Below, in pieces: positions 40,114 to 51,674 of a stretch of DNA of 64,000 nt. The stretch is from Desulfuromonadaceae bacterium. GTDB taxonomy: Bacteria; Desulfobacterota; Desulfuromonadia; Desulfuromonadales; JAHYIW01. Location of the stretch: contig JAHYIW010000003.1 of assembly GCA_019429445.1 (NCBI GenBank), forward strand, positions 81,716 to 145,715, written 5' to 3'. Both the position numbers and the translations under genes were made by a program. How positions within the stretch are numbered: position 1 is the stretch's first letter; each line of letters begins with the position of its first letter. The notes under the pieces are model-generated. The model saw only the letters and a program-made list of their open reading frames with translations. It was not told where the DNA came from and did no database searches.

Positions 40114-40177
40114 GTTTAAGCAACAGTTGGGGGATCACCCCCCGCATTATATTGAACCGCGAAAGGAGATTTGGATC

Positions 40178-40465
40178 ATGAACATCAGACCGTTGCAGGA
40201 CCGTATCATTGTCAAGCGCCTCGAAGAAGAAACCAAAACCGCCGGGGGAATCATCATCCCCGATGCTGCTAAAGAAAAACCGCAGATGGGCGAAGTTCTC
40301 GCTGCCGGAAAGGGCAAAGTGACGGAGGCAGGAAAAGTTCTCGGTCTCGACGTCAAGGTCGGCGACAAAGTGCTGTTCAGCAAGTACGCCGGCACTGAAG
40401 TCAAGCTTGACGGGAAAGAATACCTGATCATGCGCGAAGACGACATTCTGGGTGTTGTCGAATAA
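40178..40465 (+). CDS. groES: Co-chaperonin GroES
   Basis: 95 residues, standard length. Begins [18 protein letters not shown] with the mobile loop around residues 17-32 ([17 protein letters not shown]), and ends [15 protein letters not shown]. It forms the heptameric lid on GroEL. The start at 40178 has GAAAGGAG 8 bp upstream; the longer upstream frame is not needed. groEL follows after 38 bp, and CIRCE indicates HrcA heat-shock control. Confidence 0.97.
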   Translation: MNIRPLQDRIIVKRLEEETKTAGGIIIPDAAKEKPQMGEVLAAGKGKVTEAGKVLGLDVKVGDKVLFSKYAGTEVKLDGKEYLIMREDDILGVVE

Positions 40466-40485
40466 TTTTTGACCACTACATTTGA

Positions 40486-42147
<1,662 letters not shown>

Positions 42148-42178
42148 TTCGCCCCACCGCTACCACTGCACGAAAAAA

Positions 42179-42210
42179 ACAGCCCCCCGGTTCGCCGGGG
42201 GGCTGTTTTG
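42179..42210 (+). terminator. Intrinsic terminator of groESL
   Basis: AACAGCCCCCCGG / CCGGGGGGCTGTT with a TTCG loop and a following T-run. One of the strongest hairpins in the window. Confidence 0.92.
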
Positions 42211-42335
42211 ATATGCGCCGGTTTTGCCCGGCGGACGGCGGTTCGTGGTCCGATCGAATGAACACTCAGTCCGAGTTGGGGTTCGCTCTTGACGGGGATC
42301 GCGCAAGTACTTTTGTCAAAGGCTGAGTTTGTAAA

Positions 42336-42412
42336 TGGCGCGCCGCGAGGGATTCGAACCCCCGACACCCGGTTCCGAAGACCGGTGCTCTATCCAGCTG
42401 AGCTAGCGGCGC
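42336..42412 (-). tRNA. tRNA-Arg (anticodon UCG)
   Basis: 77 nt on the minus strand with encoded CCA. The acceptor stem is GCGCCGC with GCGGCGC and discriminator G. The D-arm is GCTCAGCTGGATAGAGC. The anticodon arm is CCGGT-CTTCGGA-ACCGG, giving anticodon UCG (reads CGA and wobble). The T-loop GGTTCGAATCC is canonical. It stands alone between the groEL terminator and the convergent-side foldase gene. Arg-UCG is consistent with the use of CGN codons in these genes. Confidence 0.95.
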
Positions 42413-42423
42413 GTAATTAGTGG

Positions 42424-43422
42424 CTATTCCTCCGCAGGGGATTCTTCGGCAGTTTTTTCCGGTGCAACAGAGAGGGGGGGCTCCGTTGTTTGTGCCGGAG
42501 CTGGCTCCTTGCCCTCCTCCGGTTGCATGACAATATAAGCATTTTTTTTGAGTTCGGCAATCCATTCCTTAAAGCGAGCCTGGGATTTTTCTTCCTGTAG
42601 ACGGGCCTCTATGGAGTCTTTCACTTCCTCAAGCGGAGTCACGCCGCCCGGGATCCTTTCCGCCACGATAAGCAGATGCAGCATCTCGTTTTGAGCAACG
42701 ATGGGACTGACTGCACCATCGGGTAAATCTTTAATTGCCGTGACAAACTCCGGAGCCAGTTCGCGCTCGGCAAAACGGCCCATCTCGCCACCGATCACCC
42801 GCTCATCACCGGCAAACGATGCAAGAAGCCGGGGCAACGGTTCCCCGGCAACAAGTCGGGTGCGTACGGCAGCAATCGTTTGCCGGGCGTCGGACCCTTT
42901 GTCTTTCAGGGTGAAATGCTCAATGCGCACTTCAGGCGGACGTTGATAATCGCTGGCATGGGCGGCAAAGTAATTGCGTATCTCACGATTCGTCACTTCA
43001 ACCTTCGCCTGAACTTCACGCCCCATCAGCTTGAAGCGCAGAATCTGCTTGCTCAGAGTTTCACGATAGGCTGTGAAATCAATCCCTTGTTGGGAGAGAG
43101 CTTGCTTGAGTTGCTCGCGGGTAATCTTGTTTTGCTTAAGGATATCGTCGATCGCCGCATCAATTTCTTCAGCTGCAACAGTCAATTTCAACTCTCTGAT
43201 GCGTTGTCCGAGGAGCAGCTCTTCGATCATTTTATCGAGCAGCTCCCGGCGGAACGCGTCGTCAATCTCGCGGCCAGCCGCTGTCTTTGCTTCCAGCGCG
43301 CGTTCCAGTTGGTAGGAGGTGACAATTTCATCGTTGATGACGGCGACAGTGCGATTGAGCGATGTCGCCGCCAGGCTCAAAGGGTACAGGAAAAACAGCA
43401 GTATCAGCGTAATTCTGAGCAT
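42424..43422 (-). CDS. SurA-type periplasmic foldase (parvulin domain)
   Basis: 332 residues. The signal peptide ends near SLAA. The SurA N-terminal helical chaperone domain (25-160) starts NRTVAVINDEIVTSYQLERAL. A parvulin-like rotamase core lies at about 170-265 (VRIEHFTLKD, EPLPRLLASFAG, GGEMGRFAERELAPEFVTAI). The C-terminus is a Glu/Pro-rich tail. It delivers outer-membrane proteins to the Bam machinery, or acts as a general chaperone. It follows the PpiC-type gene by 14 bp. Order mfd - PpiC - SurA is typical of this bacterial group. Confidence 0.87.
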   Translation of the reverse strand: MLRITLILLFFLYPLSLAATSLNRTVAVINDEIVTSYQLERALEAKTAAGREIDDAFRRELLDKMIEELLLGQRIRELKLTVAAEEIDAAIDDILKQNKITREQLKQALSQQGIDFTAYRETLSKQILRFKLMGREVQAKVEVTNREIRNYFAAHASDYQRPPEVRIEHFTLKDKGSDARQTIAAVRTRLVAGEPLPRLLASFAGDERVIGGEMGRFAERELAPEFVTAIKDLPDGAVSPIVAQNEMLHLLIVAERIPGGVTPLEEVKDSIEARLQEEKSQARFKEWIAELKKNAYIVMQPEEGKEPAPAQTTEPPLSVAPEKTAEESPAEE

Positions 43423-43436
43423 GGTTATGGCTACCT

Positions 43437-44426
43437 TTAAAGTTGATCCCAGTTGACTTCAATCTGCGCTGCAGCACGTAAACCTTGCAGCCATTGGTGA
43501 TAAGCGGCTTCTTCTTTCTGCAGCTTCAATGTGGTGTAAATCTCGTCGCGGACATCCTCAAAGGTCAGCTGCTGCGCGGGGCGCTTGTCGTCGACCAGAA
43601 AGACGTGGTAGCCATATTCGGTTTTGATCAGCTCGCTTAAACGTCCCGGCTGTAATTTAAAAACTACCTGGTCGAATTCAGGCGGCATCTCCCCGGCGGC
43701 AAAATAACCGAGATCCCCCCCTTGCTCGGCATCGGGTGAGAGGGAATATGTTTTCGCTACAGCGGCAAACGGTTCCCCCTGCCGCAGCAAACCGAGGATC
43801 CGCTGCCCCACTTCTTCTTCCGCGACGACAATCTGGCGCGCCCGAACTTGCGCCGGACGATTGAAGTCATCGCGGTGTTCTGTGTAATAGGCACGTTGTT
43901 CCGCATCGGTGGGTGCGACCTGATCGTAGACCGCGTAGCGCAGGACTTTTTCCATCAACAACTTTTCCTGCAACTCCACGCGCCACTGATCCATGGTCAG
44001 ATTGCGCAACTTTATCGCTGCGTTGAATTCGTCTTCCGGGTAGTCCGCACGATGTTCCGCCAGGGCGCGATCGACCTCTTGCGGTGTCACCGTAAGGCCA
44101 ATCCTTTCCGCTTCGGCCAAGGTCAACTTGCGGTCGATCACCTGCACCAGAAATGCCCGTTTGAGTTCGGCGCGCTCTTTCGCGGTCACCGTCTGACCCG
44201 TTGACAGCGTCCTGGCGAAGGCCACTTCAAATTCGTCATTGCGCAGGGTCTGCCCGTTGACGACCAGAATCAAGGCATCCGGTTCAGCCGTCGCCGTTCT
44301 GGACACGCTGGTCGCTGTCCCTTCCTCCCCGGCGGGTCGGTTGCAGGCGAGCAGCATGATTAGCGTTGACAGCAACAGGGCACGAGCGCACCAATACTGG
44401 ATATTTTTTGATCGGATCACAGGCAT
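43437..44426 (-). CDS. PpiC/PrsA-type peptidyl-prolyl isomerase, lipoprotein
   Basis: 329 residues. The signal peptide carries a lipobox (LLAC, Cys28). A SurA-like N-domain (45-180) is followed by a parvulin rotamase domain (about 190-285, VRARQIVVAEEEVG, AVAKTYSLSPDAEQGGDLGYF, KTEYGYHVFLV). The GGDLGYF and YGYHVFLV motifs are well conserved, suggesting an active isomerase. It probably acts at the periplasmic side of the inner membrane on envelope proteins. It lies between mfd and the SurA-type gene on the same strand. Confidence 0.87.
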   Translation of the reverse strand: MPVIRSKNIQYWCARALLLSTLIMLLACNRPAGEEGTATSVSRTATAEPDALILVVNGQTLRNDEFEVAFARTLSTGQTVTAKERAELKRAFLVQVIDRKLTLAEAERIGLTVTPQEVDRALAEHRADYPEDEFNAAIKLRNLTMDQWRVELQEKLLMEKVLRYAVYDQVAPTDAEQRAYYTEHRDDFNRPAQVRARQIVVAEEEVGQRILGLLRQGEPFAAVAKTYSLSPDAEQGGDLGYFAAGEMPPEFDQVVFKLQPGRLSELIKTEYGYHVFLVDDKRPAQQLTFEDVRDEIYTTLKLQKEEAAYHQWLQGLRAAAQIEVNWDQL

Positions 44427-44495
44427 TTTAACGTGTTCTTTTTCCGTTGGGCGATGACCGCACTACGCATCGAAACAGCTCAGAAGTCTACACAC

Positions 44496-47400
44496 TCAGC
44501 CAAGGGTCTGCAATTCTTTTTTCGCCCGTTCCAGCACCTCTTGCGGCGCGAGTTTGCCGATCGTGATCGTCAGGCGGTAATCGGGGGAAAAGGCGTATTT
44601 TTTTTCCGCGTCGTTGAGCAGGGCGAGAATTTTTTCAGGGCCGACCGGTGTGGTCGGATGAAAACCGAACACCAGCCGCCGACCGTCATATTCGGCAGTT
44701 TCAATTTTGCAGCGCTTAAGCATAACGCGCAGTTTCATCGATTCGAGGAGCAATGCTGCCGACGGGGGCAACTCGCCATAACGATCACGCAACTCATCGG
44801 CAAGAGCATAGATGACCCCGTCATCATTTGCCGCTGCCAGTTTTTTGTAAAACACCAGCCGCTGATTCGGATCGAGCATATATTTTTCCGGGAAGTAGGC
44901 CGACAGCCCGAGACGCAATTCGGGGTCGATCCGTTCCTCGTGTGACTGGCCCTGTAGCTCGCGGATGGTTTCATCGAGCAAATCGACATAGAGCTCGTAG
45001 CCGATAGCGGCAATTTGTCCGGCTTGCTTGCCACCGAGCAGGTCGCCGGCACCGCGCAGTTCCAGATCGTGATTGGCGATCCGAAAACCGGCACCGAGCT
45101 CTGTCAACTCTTGCAGCACCCGCAACCGCTCGCGGGCATCGCGAGTCAATCCGCCCTCGCCGGGAATCAGCAAGTAGGCGTAGGCGCGTTGTTGCGAACG
45201 ACCGACCCGGCCGCGCAGCTGATAGAGCTGGGCCAAACCGAAACAATCGGCACGATTGACGATAATGGTGTTGGCGCGCGCAATATCAAGTCCGTTTTCG
45301 ATAATTGTGGTACTGACCAGCACGTTGGTGCGCCCCTCAATGAAGTCGAGCATCACCGTTTCAAGCGCCTTCTCCCCCAGCTGGCCGTGGCCGACGGCGA
45401 TCTTTGCTTCCGGGATAAGCTGGCGCAGCAAATCAGCCATGGCATTGATCGACTGCACCCGGTTATGGACGAAGAAGACCTGCCCGCCCCGCCGCAATTC
45501 GCGCAGTATCGCCTCGCGCACCAGTTCGTTATCAAAGCGGGTGACGTAGGTACGAATCGCCAGCCGATCGACCGGAGCGGTATCGATCACCGAAATGTCC
45601 CGCAGTCCCATCATGCTCATATTCAGTGTTCGCGGGATTGGCGTCGCCGTCAGGGTAAGGAAATCGACGGCGGCACGCATCTTCTTCAGACGTTCCTTGT
45701 GGGCGACCCCGAAGCGCTGTTCCTCGTCGATAACCACCAGGCCGAGATCGCGAAACTTCACATCCCGCTGCAACAGGCGATGCGTTCCGATCAGAATATC
45801 GACCTGCCCGGCGGCGGTGCGTTCGAGGATTGCTTTCTGCTCGGCGGGGGTACGAAAACGCGAGACCATATCGACGACCACCGGCGTGTCGGCAAAGCGT
45901 TCACCGAACGAGGCCCAGTGTTGGCGTGCCAGGATCGTGGTCGGCACCAGCACGGCCACCTGCTTGCCGTCGAGCGCCGCTTTATAGGCAGCGCGCATCG
46001 CGACTTCGGTCTTGCCGTAACCGACGTCGCCGCAGATCAGGCGGTCCATGGCCCGGTCTGCGACCATGTCGGCAAGCGTCTCATCGATGGCCACCTGCTG
46101 GTCGGGGGTTTCTTCGTACGGAAACGCCGCTTCAAATTCACGAAAGTGACGATCCGGCGGGGAAAATCCGAACCCCTGGGAGAGCTTGCGTCGCGCATAG
46201 AGCTGTAACAGTTCGCGCGCCAGCTCTTCGACCGCCGCCCGTGCCTTGACCTGCGCTTTTTTCCAGCTGTTGCCGCCGAGCTTGTCAAGCCGCGGCGCTT
46301 CGCCGCCGACGTATTTCTGCACCTTCTCAATGCGCTCGACCGGGACGTAGAGCTTGTCTTCGCCAGCATATTCGAGATGCAGAAAATCCCCTGCCGTGAC
46401 CCCGGTTTCAATGTGCAACAAACCGCGATAATGGCCGATACCGTGGTCGGTATGGACGACAAAATCACCCTCTTTGAGCTCTGCGAGGGAGGACAGCAGC
46501 GCGTCGGTGCGCGCCGCTGTTAACCCGCGTCGCTTGGCGCGGTGGCCGAATATTTCCTCTTCGGTAAGGACCGCCAGCCGCTCGGTGGGAAGTTGAAACC
46601 CGGCATCCAGATTGCCGAGGGTGAGGGCAATGCCGCCGGGGGGGAGGGTTGCAGGAAAGCCTTCGGTCGCTGTCGGCAGTGCGAACGCATGCGGGGCAAG
46701 CAAGTCACGCAGACGCTCCGCCTGCCCGCGGCGGTGGCAGACCAGCAGCACCCGCCAGTGCGCGGTGCGCCACTGACGCAGACAATCGATCAGCGGTTGC
46801 AACCCTGCGTCGCTATTACGCAGGTCGACATGCAATTCACTGTTGGTGAGGACCTTCAGCGCGACGGCATCTTGCTCTTCGCCAAGCTGATAAACCCGCA
46901 ATGCGGTGAATTCAATCTGCGGCTCGGTGCGTCGCCACACCGCCAGATCCTGGTAATCAAGATAAAGCTCGCTGACTGCAACATGCGGTTCAGCCGCCGC
47001 GCGCAGACGTGCTTCGCCGGCGCGCGCTTCGTCGCTCAGGCGATCCGCCTCCTGTTCCGCGTCCGTCGGGTCAAGCCAGACCCAACGCCGCTGCGGCAGA
47101 TAATCGAGCAGCGTGTCAAGCTGCGCGTAATTGAGGGGCAAAAGGAAGGAGCGCCCCGGTGCAAGCAATCCTTCACGAACCTCTTCGAGGACCGCTTCGC
47201 GTTGCGGGCGGGGGATGCCGAGGGTGTCGCAACGTTCCTTGAGGCGCCGACTGAACGTGGCCAGATGTTCGCCGGAAAGAATCATCTCACGCGCGGGAAG
47301 AAGTTCCAGAACCGCCAGGTCCTGTGCCGCAGAACGTTGCGTGAGCGCATCAAAGGGACGCATTCGCTCAATGTAATCACCGAAAAATTCAATCCGTACC

Positions 47401-47972
47401 GGGTGCGCCCCGGTTGGTGGAAAAATATCAAGAATGTCGCCGCGCACCGCAAAGGTGCCGCGATCCTCGACCAGCGGCACCGGCTGATAGCCGAGGGCGA
47501 GCAAACGCGGCAACAGCTCGTTACGCGAGTACTCCTCTTCGACAATCAGCTTTTCGCGCAGTTCGGCGAGCACCGTGCGTGGGATCACCCGTTGCAAGAG
47601 CGCGCGCATCGTTGTAACCACGACCCGTACCTGGCCGTCGAGGAGTGCGGTCAGCGTCGCCAGGCGGGTTGCTTCAACTTCGGGATGGGGTGTCAGTGGA
47701 TCGTAAGGACGCACTTCCCAATGGGGGAAGAGGCACACCGCACTGTCTGCCCCGCCAAAAAAAGTCAGGTCGTCGACCATTTGCCGCGCATTTTTCAGGT
47801 CCGCGGCAATCACCAGGAGCGGCTCAGCACAAATCGGCAATACTTCGGCCAGCAGGGCGGCACCGGCCGACCCGCGCAGACCATGTACTTCCAGCCGCGC
47901 GCGCGTCCGTGCCGCTGCCGTGGCGGCGGCGGAGAGGGTAATGGAGAGTTGCTCTGCGTTATGACTCGACAT
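44496..47972 (-). CDS. mfd: Transcription-repair coupling factor Mfd
   Basis: 1158 residues, full length. The UvrB-homology N-terminus (about 1-350) precedes the CarD-like RNA-polymerase-interacting domain near 505-575 (LKEGDFVVHTDHGIGHYRG; DKLYVPVERIEKVQKYVG). The RecG-like translocase has Walker A GDVGYGKTE and the DEEQRFG box, with helicase motifs SATP-like LTATPIPRTL and QLRGRVGRS. The C-terminal TRCF autoinhibitory domain ends the protein. Mfd removes stalled polymerase and recruits UvrA. It heads the leftward foldase operon. Confidence 0.97.
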   Translation of the reverse strand: MSSHNAEQLSITLSAAATAAARTRARLEVHGLRGSAGAALLAEVLPICAEPLLVIAADLKNARQMVDDLTFFGGADSAVCLFPHWEVRPYDPLTPHPEVEATRLATLTALLDGQVRVVVTTMRALLQRVIPRTVLAELREKLIVEEEYSRNELLPRLLALGYQPVPLVEDRGTFAVRGDILDIFPPTGAHPVRIEFFGDYIERMRPFDALTQRSAAQDLAVLELLPAREMILSGEHLATFSRRLKERCDTLGIPRPQREAVLEEVREGLLAPGRSFLLPLNYAQLDTLLDYLPQRRWVWLDPTDAEQEADRLSDEARAGEARLRAAAEPHVAVSELYLDYQDLAVWRRTEPQIEFTALRVYQLGEEQDAVALKVLTNSELHVDLRNSDAGLQPLIDCLRQWRTAHWRVLLVCHRRGQAERLRDLLAPHAFALPTATEGFPATLPPGGIALTLGNLDAGFQLPTERLAVLTEEEIFGHRAKRRGLTAARTDALLSSLAELKEGDFVVHTDHGIGHYRGLLHIETGVTAGDFLHLEYAGEDKLYVPVERIEKVQKYVGGEAPRLDKLGGNSWKKAQVKARAAVEELARELLQLYARRKLSQGFGFSPPDRHFREFEAAFPYEETPDQQVAIDETLADMVADRAMDRLICGDVGYGKTEVAMRAAYKAALDGKQVAVLVPTTILARQHWASFGERFADTPVVVDMVSRFRTPAEQKAILERTAAGQVDILIGTHRLLQRDVKFRDLGLVVIDEEQRFGVAHKERLKKMRAAVDFLTLTATPIPRTLNMSMMGLRDISVIDTAPVDRLAIRTYVTRFDNELVREAILRELRRGGQVFFVHNRVQSINAMADLLRQLIPEAKIAVGHGQLGEKALETVMLDFIEGRTNVLVSTTIIENGLDIARANTIIVNRADCFGLAQLYQLRGRVGRSQQRAYAYLLIPGEGGLTRDARERLRVLQELTELGAGFRIANHDLELRGAGDLLGGKQAGQIAAIGYELYVDLLDETIRELQGQSHEERIDPELRLGLSAYFPEKYMLDPNQRLVFYKKLAAANDDGVIYALADELRDRYGELPPSAALLLESMKLRVMLKRCKIETAEYDGRRLVFGFHPTTPVGPEKILALLNDAEKKYAFSPDYRLTITIGKLAPQEVLERAKKELQTLG

Positions 47973-48036
47973 AAATCAAAGGTGTTTCCGAAATGTCTGG
48001 GCCTGCGTTTGTTGCTCTGCGTATGCCAAATATTAT

Positions 48037-48068
48037 TACCACGAAGCACACAAGATCACGGAGAAAAT
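48037..48068. repeat. ACCACGAAG...ATCACGGAGAAAA motif, copy 2
   Basis: A related form of the motif at 30926-30965, upstream of mfd. Low-information dispersed sequence. The remaining 240-bp gap before nadA shows nothing else. Confidence 0.4.
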
Positions 48069-48212
48069 CTGAGCATTTGACGCTTTTCGTGTTTTTGTGG
48101 GAGGTGCAAACGAAGTGCTAAAGCCCCCATTTAATTCACCGGGAGTTTTGCCGCCATCAACAGCAGAAATGGCGCGTCAGGGCACGCCCTTTCGCTTAGG
48201 GTGGATCGGTTG

Positions 48213-49127
48213 TTAGTCGCGCGGCACGGCGAGCATGCGGTCGAGAGTCAATTTCGCGCGTTCGCGCGTCGCTTCCGGAACGGTTACCACCGGACTCATC
48301 GTCTGTAAACACTGAAGAATATCTTCGAGCGAGGTCAGCTTCATGTTCGGACAGATCAAGCTTGTCGAGGGCAGAATGAATTCCTTGTCGGGATTATCCT
48401 TGCGCAGGCGGTAGAGAATGCCCATTTCGGTGCCGACAATAAACTTGTGCGCAGTGCTGTGGGCGGCGTATGCGTACATCCCGCTGGTCGAGCAGATGTG
48501 ATCGGCCAGGGCGAGGATGTCCGGGGAACATTCGGGGTGCGCCATGAAGAGGGCGTCGGGGTGATCGGCCCGCGTGCGCTCAATATCGGCAACCTTGAGA
48601 CGATCATGCGTTGGGCAATAACCCTCCCAGAAATAACAGGTTTTGTCAGTGAATGAGGCGATATAACGGCCGAGATTACGATCCGGCACCAGAATCAGTT
48701 CGTCGGCAGCGAGGGACTTAACGACGTTGATGGCATTCGAGCTGGTGCAGCAGATATCACTTTCCGCCTTGACGGCGGCACTCGAATTGACGTAGGTGAC
48801 GACCGTGGCGCTTGGATGTTCGGCTTTCATGGCGTGCAACCCTGCGGGGGTGACCATGTCTGCCATCGGGCAACCGGCATCGGCGCGCGGCAGCAGGACC
48901 GTCTTGTCGGGAGCAAGGATCGCGGCGCTCTCTGCCATGAAATGCACCCCGCAAAAAACGATTATGTCGTTTTCGGCACGTGCGGCTTCTATCGACAAAG
49001 CCAGCGAGTCGCCGGTGATGTCGGCAATCTCCTGAACCTCGTCACGCTGATAATTGTGGGCCAGCAACAGGGCGTTGTGTTCCACGCATAACCGCTTGAT
49101 TTCCTGTATGATTTCTGTCTGTTCCAT
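48213..49127 (-). CDS. nadA: Quinolinate synthase NadA
   Basis: 304 residues, the size of the compact NadA form. It condenses iminoaspartate with dihydroxyacetone phosphate using a [4Fe-4S] cluster. Family sequences include [21 protein letters not shown] near residue 20, [24 protein letters not shown] with a cluster cysteine, [12 protein letters not shown] and [21 protein letters not shown]. The start at 49127 has AGGTGG upstream; the longer frame to 49190 is rejected because it runs into non-conserved sequence. It is divergent from tatB. No nadB or nadC is adjacent. Confidence 0.95.
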   Translation of the reverse strand: MEQTEIIQEIKRLCVEHNALLLAHNYQRDEVQEIADITGDSLALSIEAARAENDIIVFCGVHFMAESAAILAPDKTVLLPRADAGCPMADMVTPAGLHAMKAEHPSATVVTYVNSSAAVKAESDICCTSSNAINVVKSLAADELILVPDRNLGRYIASFTDKTCYFWEGYCPTHDRLKVADIERTRADHPDALFMAHPECSPDILALADHICSTSGMYAYAAHSTAHKFIVGTEMGILYRLRKDNPDKEFILPSTSLICPNMKLTSLEDILQCLQTMSPVVTVPEATRERAKLTLDRMLAVPRD

Positions 49128-49285
49128 CAGTCCACCTCTCAAGCCCTTCGGCGAATGCGCTATCCTAGGGTAAAAGCCCTTGTATGTCAAACCCTTATCG
49201 TCCTTTGCAAGGCTTGACAGCGTCGCTCGGAAGGGCTATTCTCTGCCGACTTGAGTTATCCCCGCAGTCATGGAAGGAACCCCCT

Positions 49286-49663
49286 ATGTTCGGCATCGGC
49301 ATGCCCGAAATGCTTATGATTCTGGCCCTGGCGTTGATCGTTATCGGCCCCAAACGGTTGCCTGATATTGCCCGGGCGCTCGGTCGTGGCTACTCTGAAT
49401 TTCGTCGTGCCACCGATGAGTTGAAACATATCATCAGCACCGAGGTGAATCAGTCGAACCGGCCACCGTCGTCACCCAGTGCCGCCAGGTTGCCGACCGA
49501 CAAAATTTATCCGCCGGGGATGGCTGACGATCCTTATCCCGATGCACAGTCCCCCGCCGGGGATACCCCCGCACCAGGGGCCTTTACCCGCCCCGTAGCC
49601 GATCCGGCGTCGCCCGCTGCTGAACAGGACGATACTTCCGTGAATAAAAAAGAGGATCTCTGA
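49286..49663 (+). CDS. tatB: Twin-arginine translocase TatB-type subunit
   Basis: 125 residues. One N-terminal transmembrane helix ([18 protein letters not shown]) is followed by the amphipathic helix after the [22 protein letters not shown] hinge. A long Pro/Ala/Asp-rich tail follows. The N-terminal glutamate (Glu8) and tail length favour TatB over TatA, though this group often has ambiguous TatA/B proteins. The ATG at 49286 has GGAAGGA upstream. tatC begins directly after its stop, a conserved operon. Together they move folded proteins. Confidence 0.85.
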   Translation: MFGIGMPEMLMILALALIVIGPKRLPDIARALGRGYSEFRRATDELKHIISTEVNQSNRPPSSPSAARLPTDKIYPPGMADDPYPDAQSPAGDTPAPGAFTRPVADPASPAAEQDDTSVNKKEDL

Positions 49664-50455
49664 ATGGGCGCTGAAGCGGAAAATAACGACCGTCTGCCGT
49701 TCATGTCTCATCTGGAAGAGTTGCGCAAGCGGCTGATGATCAGCTCCGCTGCCTGGCTGGTAGCGTTTCTGTTCTGTTATTCCTTCGGGGAAGAGCTTTT
49801 CAACTACATCTCCGCTCCGGTACGCAATGTTCTTCCCAAAGGGCATTCGCTGGTCTTCATCACCGCGACCGAACCGTTCTTCACCTATCTCAAGGTTGGC
49901 GCACTGGCTGGATTGCTGATTGCGTTGCCGGTGATCCTCTGGCAGCTCTGGGCGTTCATCGCCCCCGGCCTCTTCAAGCACGAAAAGAAGTTGGCGGTTC
50001 CTTTTGTCATCGCCAGTTGCCTGTGCTTCGGTTGCGGTGCTTACTTCGGCTTTTTCTTTGTCTTCCCGATGATCTACAAGTTTCTGATCGAGTACGGAAT
50101 TGGCTCTGGCGAAATCAGCGCGATGCTCTCGATGGGGGCTTATCTGTCCCTGACCAGTAAACTGCTGGTTGCTTTCGGCCTGGTTTTTGAGCTGCCGATC
50201 ATCATCTTCTTCCTCGCCCGCATGGGGATCGTCGATCACGTCTGGTTGGCGAAAAATCGCAAATTCGCGTTGCTGTCAGCTTTCATCATCGGCGCGATAC
50301 TGACCCCCCCCGATATCTTCTCGCAAACCGCGCTGGCCTTGCCCTTTGTGATTCTCTACGAAGTCGGGGTTATCGTCGCCCGCCTGTTCGGCAAAAAAAA
50401 GAAAGTCGATGAGGAAGCCCTCGTGCCTGACGATGAGGGGACAACAGCGGAATAA
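49664..50455 (+). CDS. tatC: Twin-arginine translocase TatC
   Basis: 263 residues with six hydrophobic helices. The N-terminal [14 protein letters not shown] motif is the TatC signature for signal-peptide contact, and FVLPMIYKFL-type (VFPMIYKFL) and [15 protein letters not shown] segments are well conserved. The C-terminus is Lys-rich and cytoplasmic. It abuts tatB with no gap and converges with hemW after 15 bp. An 8-C tract at 50304-50311 is background for this GC-rich genome. Confidence 0.95.
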   Translation: MGAEAENNDRLPFMSHLEELRKRLMISSAAWLVAFLFCYSFGEELFNYISAPVRNVLPKGHSLVFITATEPFFTYLKVGALAGLLIALPVILWQLWAFIAPGLFKHEKKLAVPFVIASCLCFGCGAYFGFFFVFPMIYKFLIEYGIGSGEISAMLSMGAYLSLTSKLLVAFGLVFELPIIIFFLARMGIVDHVWLAKNRKFALLSAFIIGAILTPPDIFSQTALALPFVILYEVGVIVARLFGKKKKVDEEALVPDDEGTTAE

Positions 50456-50470
50456 TGCGCGGATATCGGT

Positions 50471-51604
50471 CTACAAAAATTCACTGATCAGATGATTGAA
50501 AAGCAGCCAGCCGTCCAGATCGAAGGACCAGACGCCATTGTTTGATTGCAGGCGTTCACCACATTTCGTCAGTGCCTGCGGGAAGGCGGTGGCGAGGGAA
50601 ACGCCGAAGCGTGCGCACAGTTCCGCATCGGTAACCCCGGATCGGGTACGCAGACCAAGGTAAAGCCTTTCTGCCAGCGCGCCAGCGCGATCAAACACTT
50701 CCACTTCCACGCGCGGATCACTTCCGCCGCGCATCGTCGTCAAATACCCTGCAAGATCGTCCGGATTTGCCAGCCGTCGCCCCCAACCGCGAGCGTCAAA
50801 CGAATGTGCCCCGGCCCCGAAACCGACGTAGCTTTCGGTCCGCTGCCAGTAACGTTGATTGTGACGACATGCGTGCCCCGGTCGGGCGAAATTGGATATT
50901 TCGTAATGGTCGTACCCCGCCGCGCATAGCGTCTCATGCACCGTGACAAAGGCGTCACGGGCGTTTTCATCATCCGCTGACTCCAGTTCCCCGGCTTGCT
51001 GTCGGGCCGCGAACGGCGTCCCCGGCTCGACCGTCAGCGCGTAACAGGAGAGATGGTCAACATTGAACGCCAGCAGCGCGGCGAGCTCCTGGCGCAGATC
51101 CTCCGGTGACTGTCCCGGCAGAGCGTAAATCAGGTCGAGGGAAAGCGCGTCAAAGCCGACCATTCGCGCGGCAGCGATGGTTGCGCCGATCCGGGCAACA
51201 TCGTGGCTGCGGCCAAGGGTGCTCAATTGCAGATCATCAAAAGACTGGGCGCCGATCGACAGCCGGTTGACTCCGGCGGAGTAAAGACCTTCCAGGGTGC
51301 CGGTATCGACCGTCCCCGGATTGACCTCAAGCGTGATTTCGGCATCAGCGGCAAGACGATAGTCCTTACACACCGTGTTCAGCAGCATCGCCACCGCCGC
51401 TGGTGGCAACAACGACGGCGTTCCCCCTCCGAAGTAGACCGATTCAACTATCTCGCCACCGGCTTCACCGGAACGCAGCTCCAGCTCACGACGCAATTGA
51501 TCGGGGTACTCGCCAAGGAGCTGGTCCTCAACCGGCAACGAGTAGAAGTCGCAGTAAGGGCATTTTCGCGTACAAAAAGGGATGTGAAAATAGAGACTGA
51601 TCAT
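50471..51604 (-). CDS. hemW: HemW-type radical SAM protein
   Basis: 377 residues. The radical SAM motif CTRKCPYCDFYS is at residues 11-22, followed by YFGGGTPSLLP and VNRLSIGAQSFDD. HemW acts in haem trafficking or insertion; older names call it coproporphyrinogen III oxidase-like. The CxxxCxxC spacing, the PEDLRQEL segment and the overall length support HemW rather than the true HemN. It converges on tatC with a 15-bp gap. Upstream, on the same strand, is nhaD with its terminator. Confidence 0.9.
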   Translation of the reverse strand: MISLYFHIPFCTRKCPYCDFYSLPVEDQLLGEYPDQLRRELELRSGEAGGEIVESVYFGGGTPSLLPPAAVAMLLNTVCKDYRLAADAEITLEVNPGTVDTGTLEGLYSAGVNRLSIGAQSFDDLQLSTLGRSHDVARIGATIAAARMVGFDALSLDLIYALPGQSPEDLRQELAALLAFNVDHLSCYALTVEPGTPFAARQQAGELESADDENARDAFVTVHETLCAAGYDHYEISNFARPGHACRHNQRYWQRTESYVGFGAGAHSFDARGWGRRLANPDDLAGYLTTMRGGSDPRVEVEVFDRAGALAERLYLGLRTRSGVTDAELCARFGVSLATAFPQALTKCGERLQSNNGVWSFDLDGWLLFNHLISEFL

Positions 51605-51621
51605 CGCTCAGCAAACGAAAA

Positions 51622-51649
51622 ACCGGCGGGGAGTTGGCTCCCCGCCGGT
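51622..51649 (-). terminator. Intrinsic terminator after nhaD
   Basis: ACCGGCGGGGAG / CTCCCCGCCGGT perfect 12-bp stem with a TTGG loop, then TTTTTCG on the minus strand. Confidence 0.88.
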
Positions 51650-51674
51650 CGCTTCCCTGTACAGGGTAAGTCAG

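Noticed and set aside
46542..48080. Long open frame (512 codons) antisense to mfd
   Set aside because: The opposite strand encodes an unmistakable Mfd; the antisense frame has shadow composition (Arg/Gln-rich) and no domain.
51622..51649. Hairpin after nhaD as a mobile-element end
   Set aside because: Position after a stop codon, perfect GC stem and a T-run fit a normal terminator, and no second copy was noticed.
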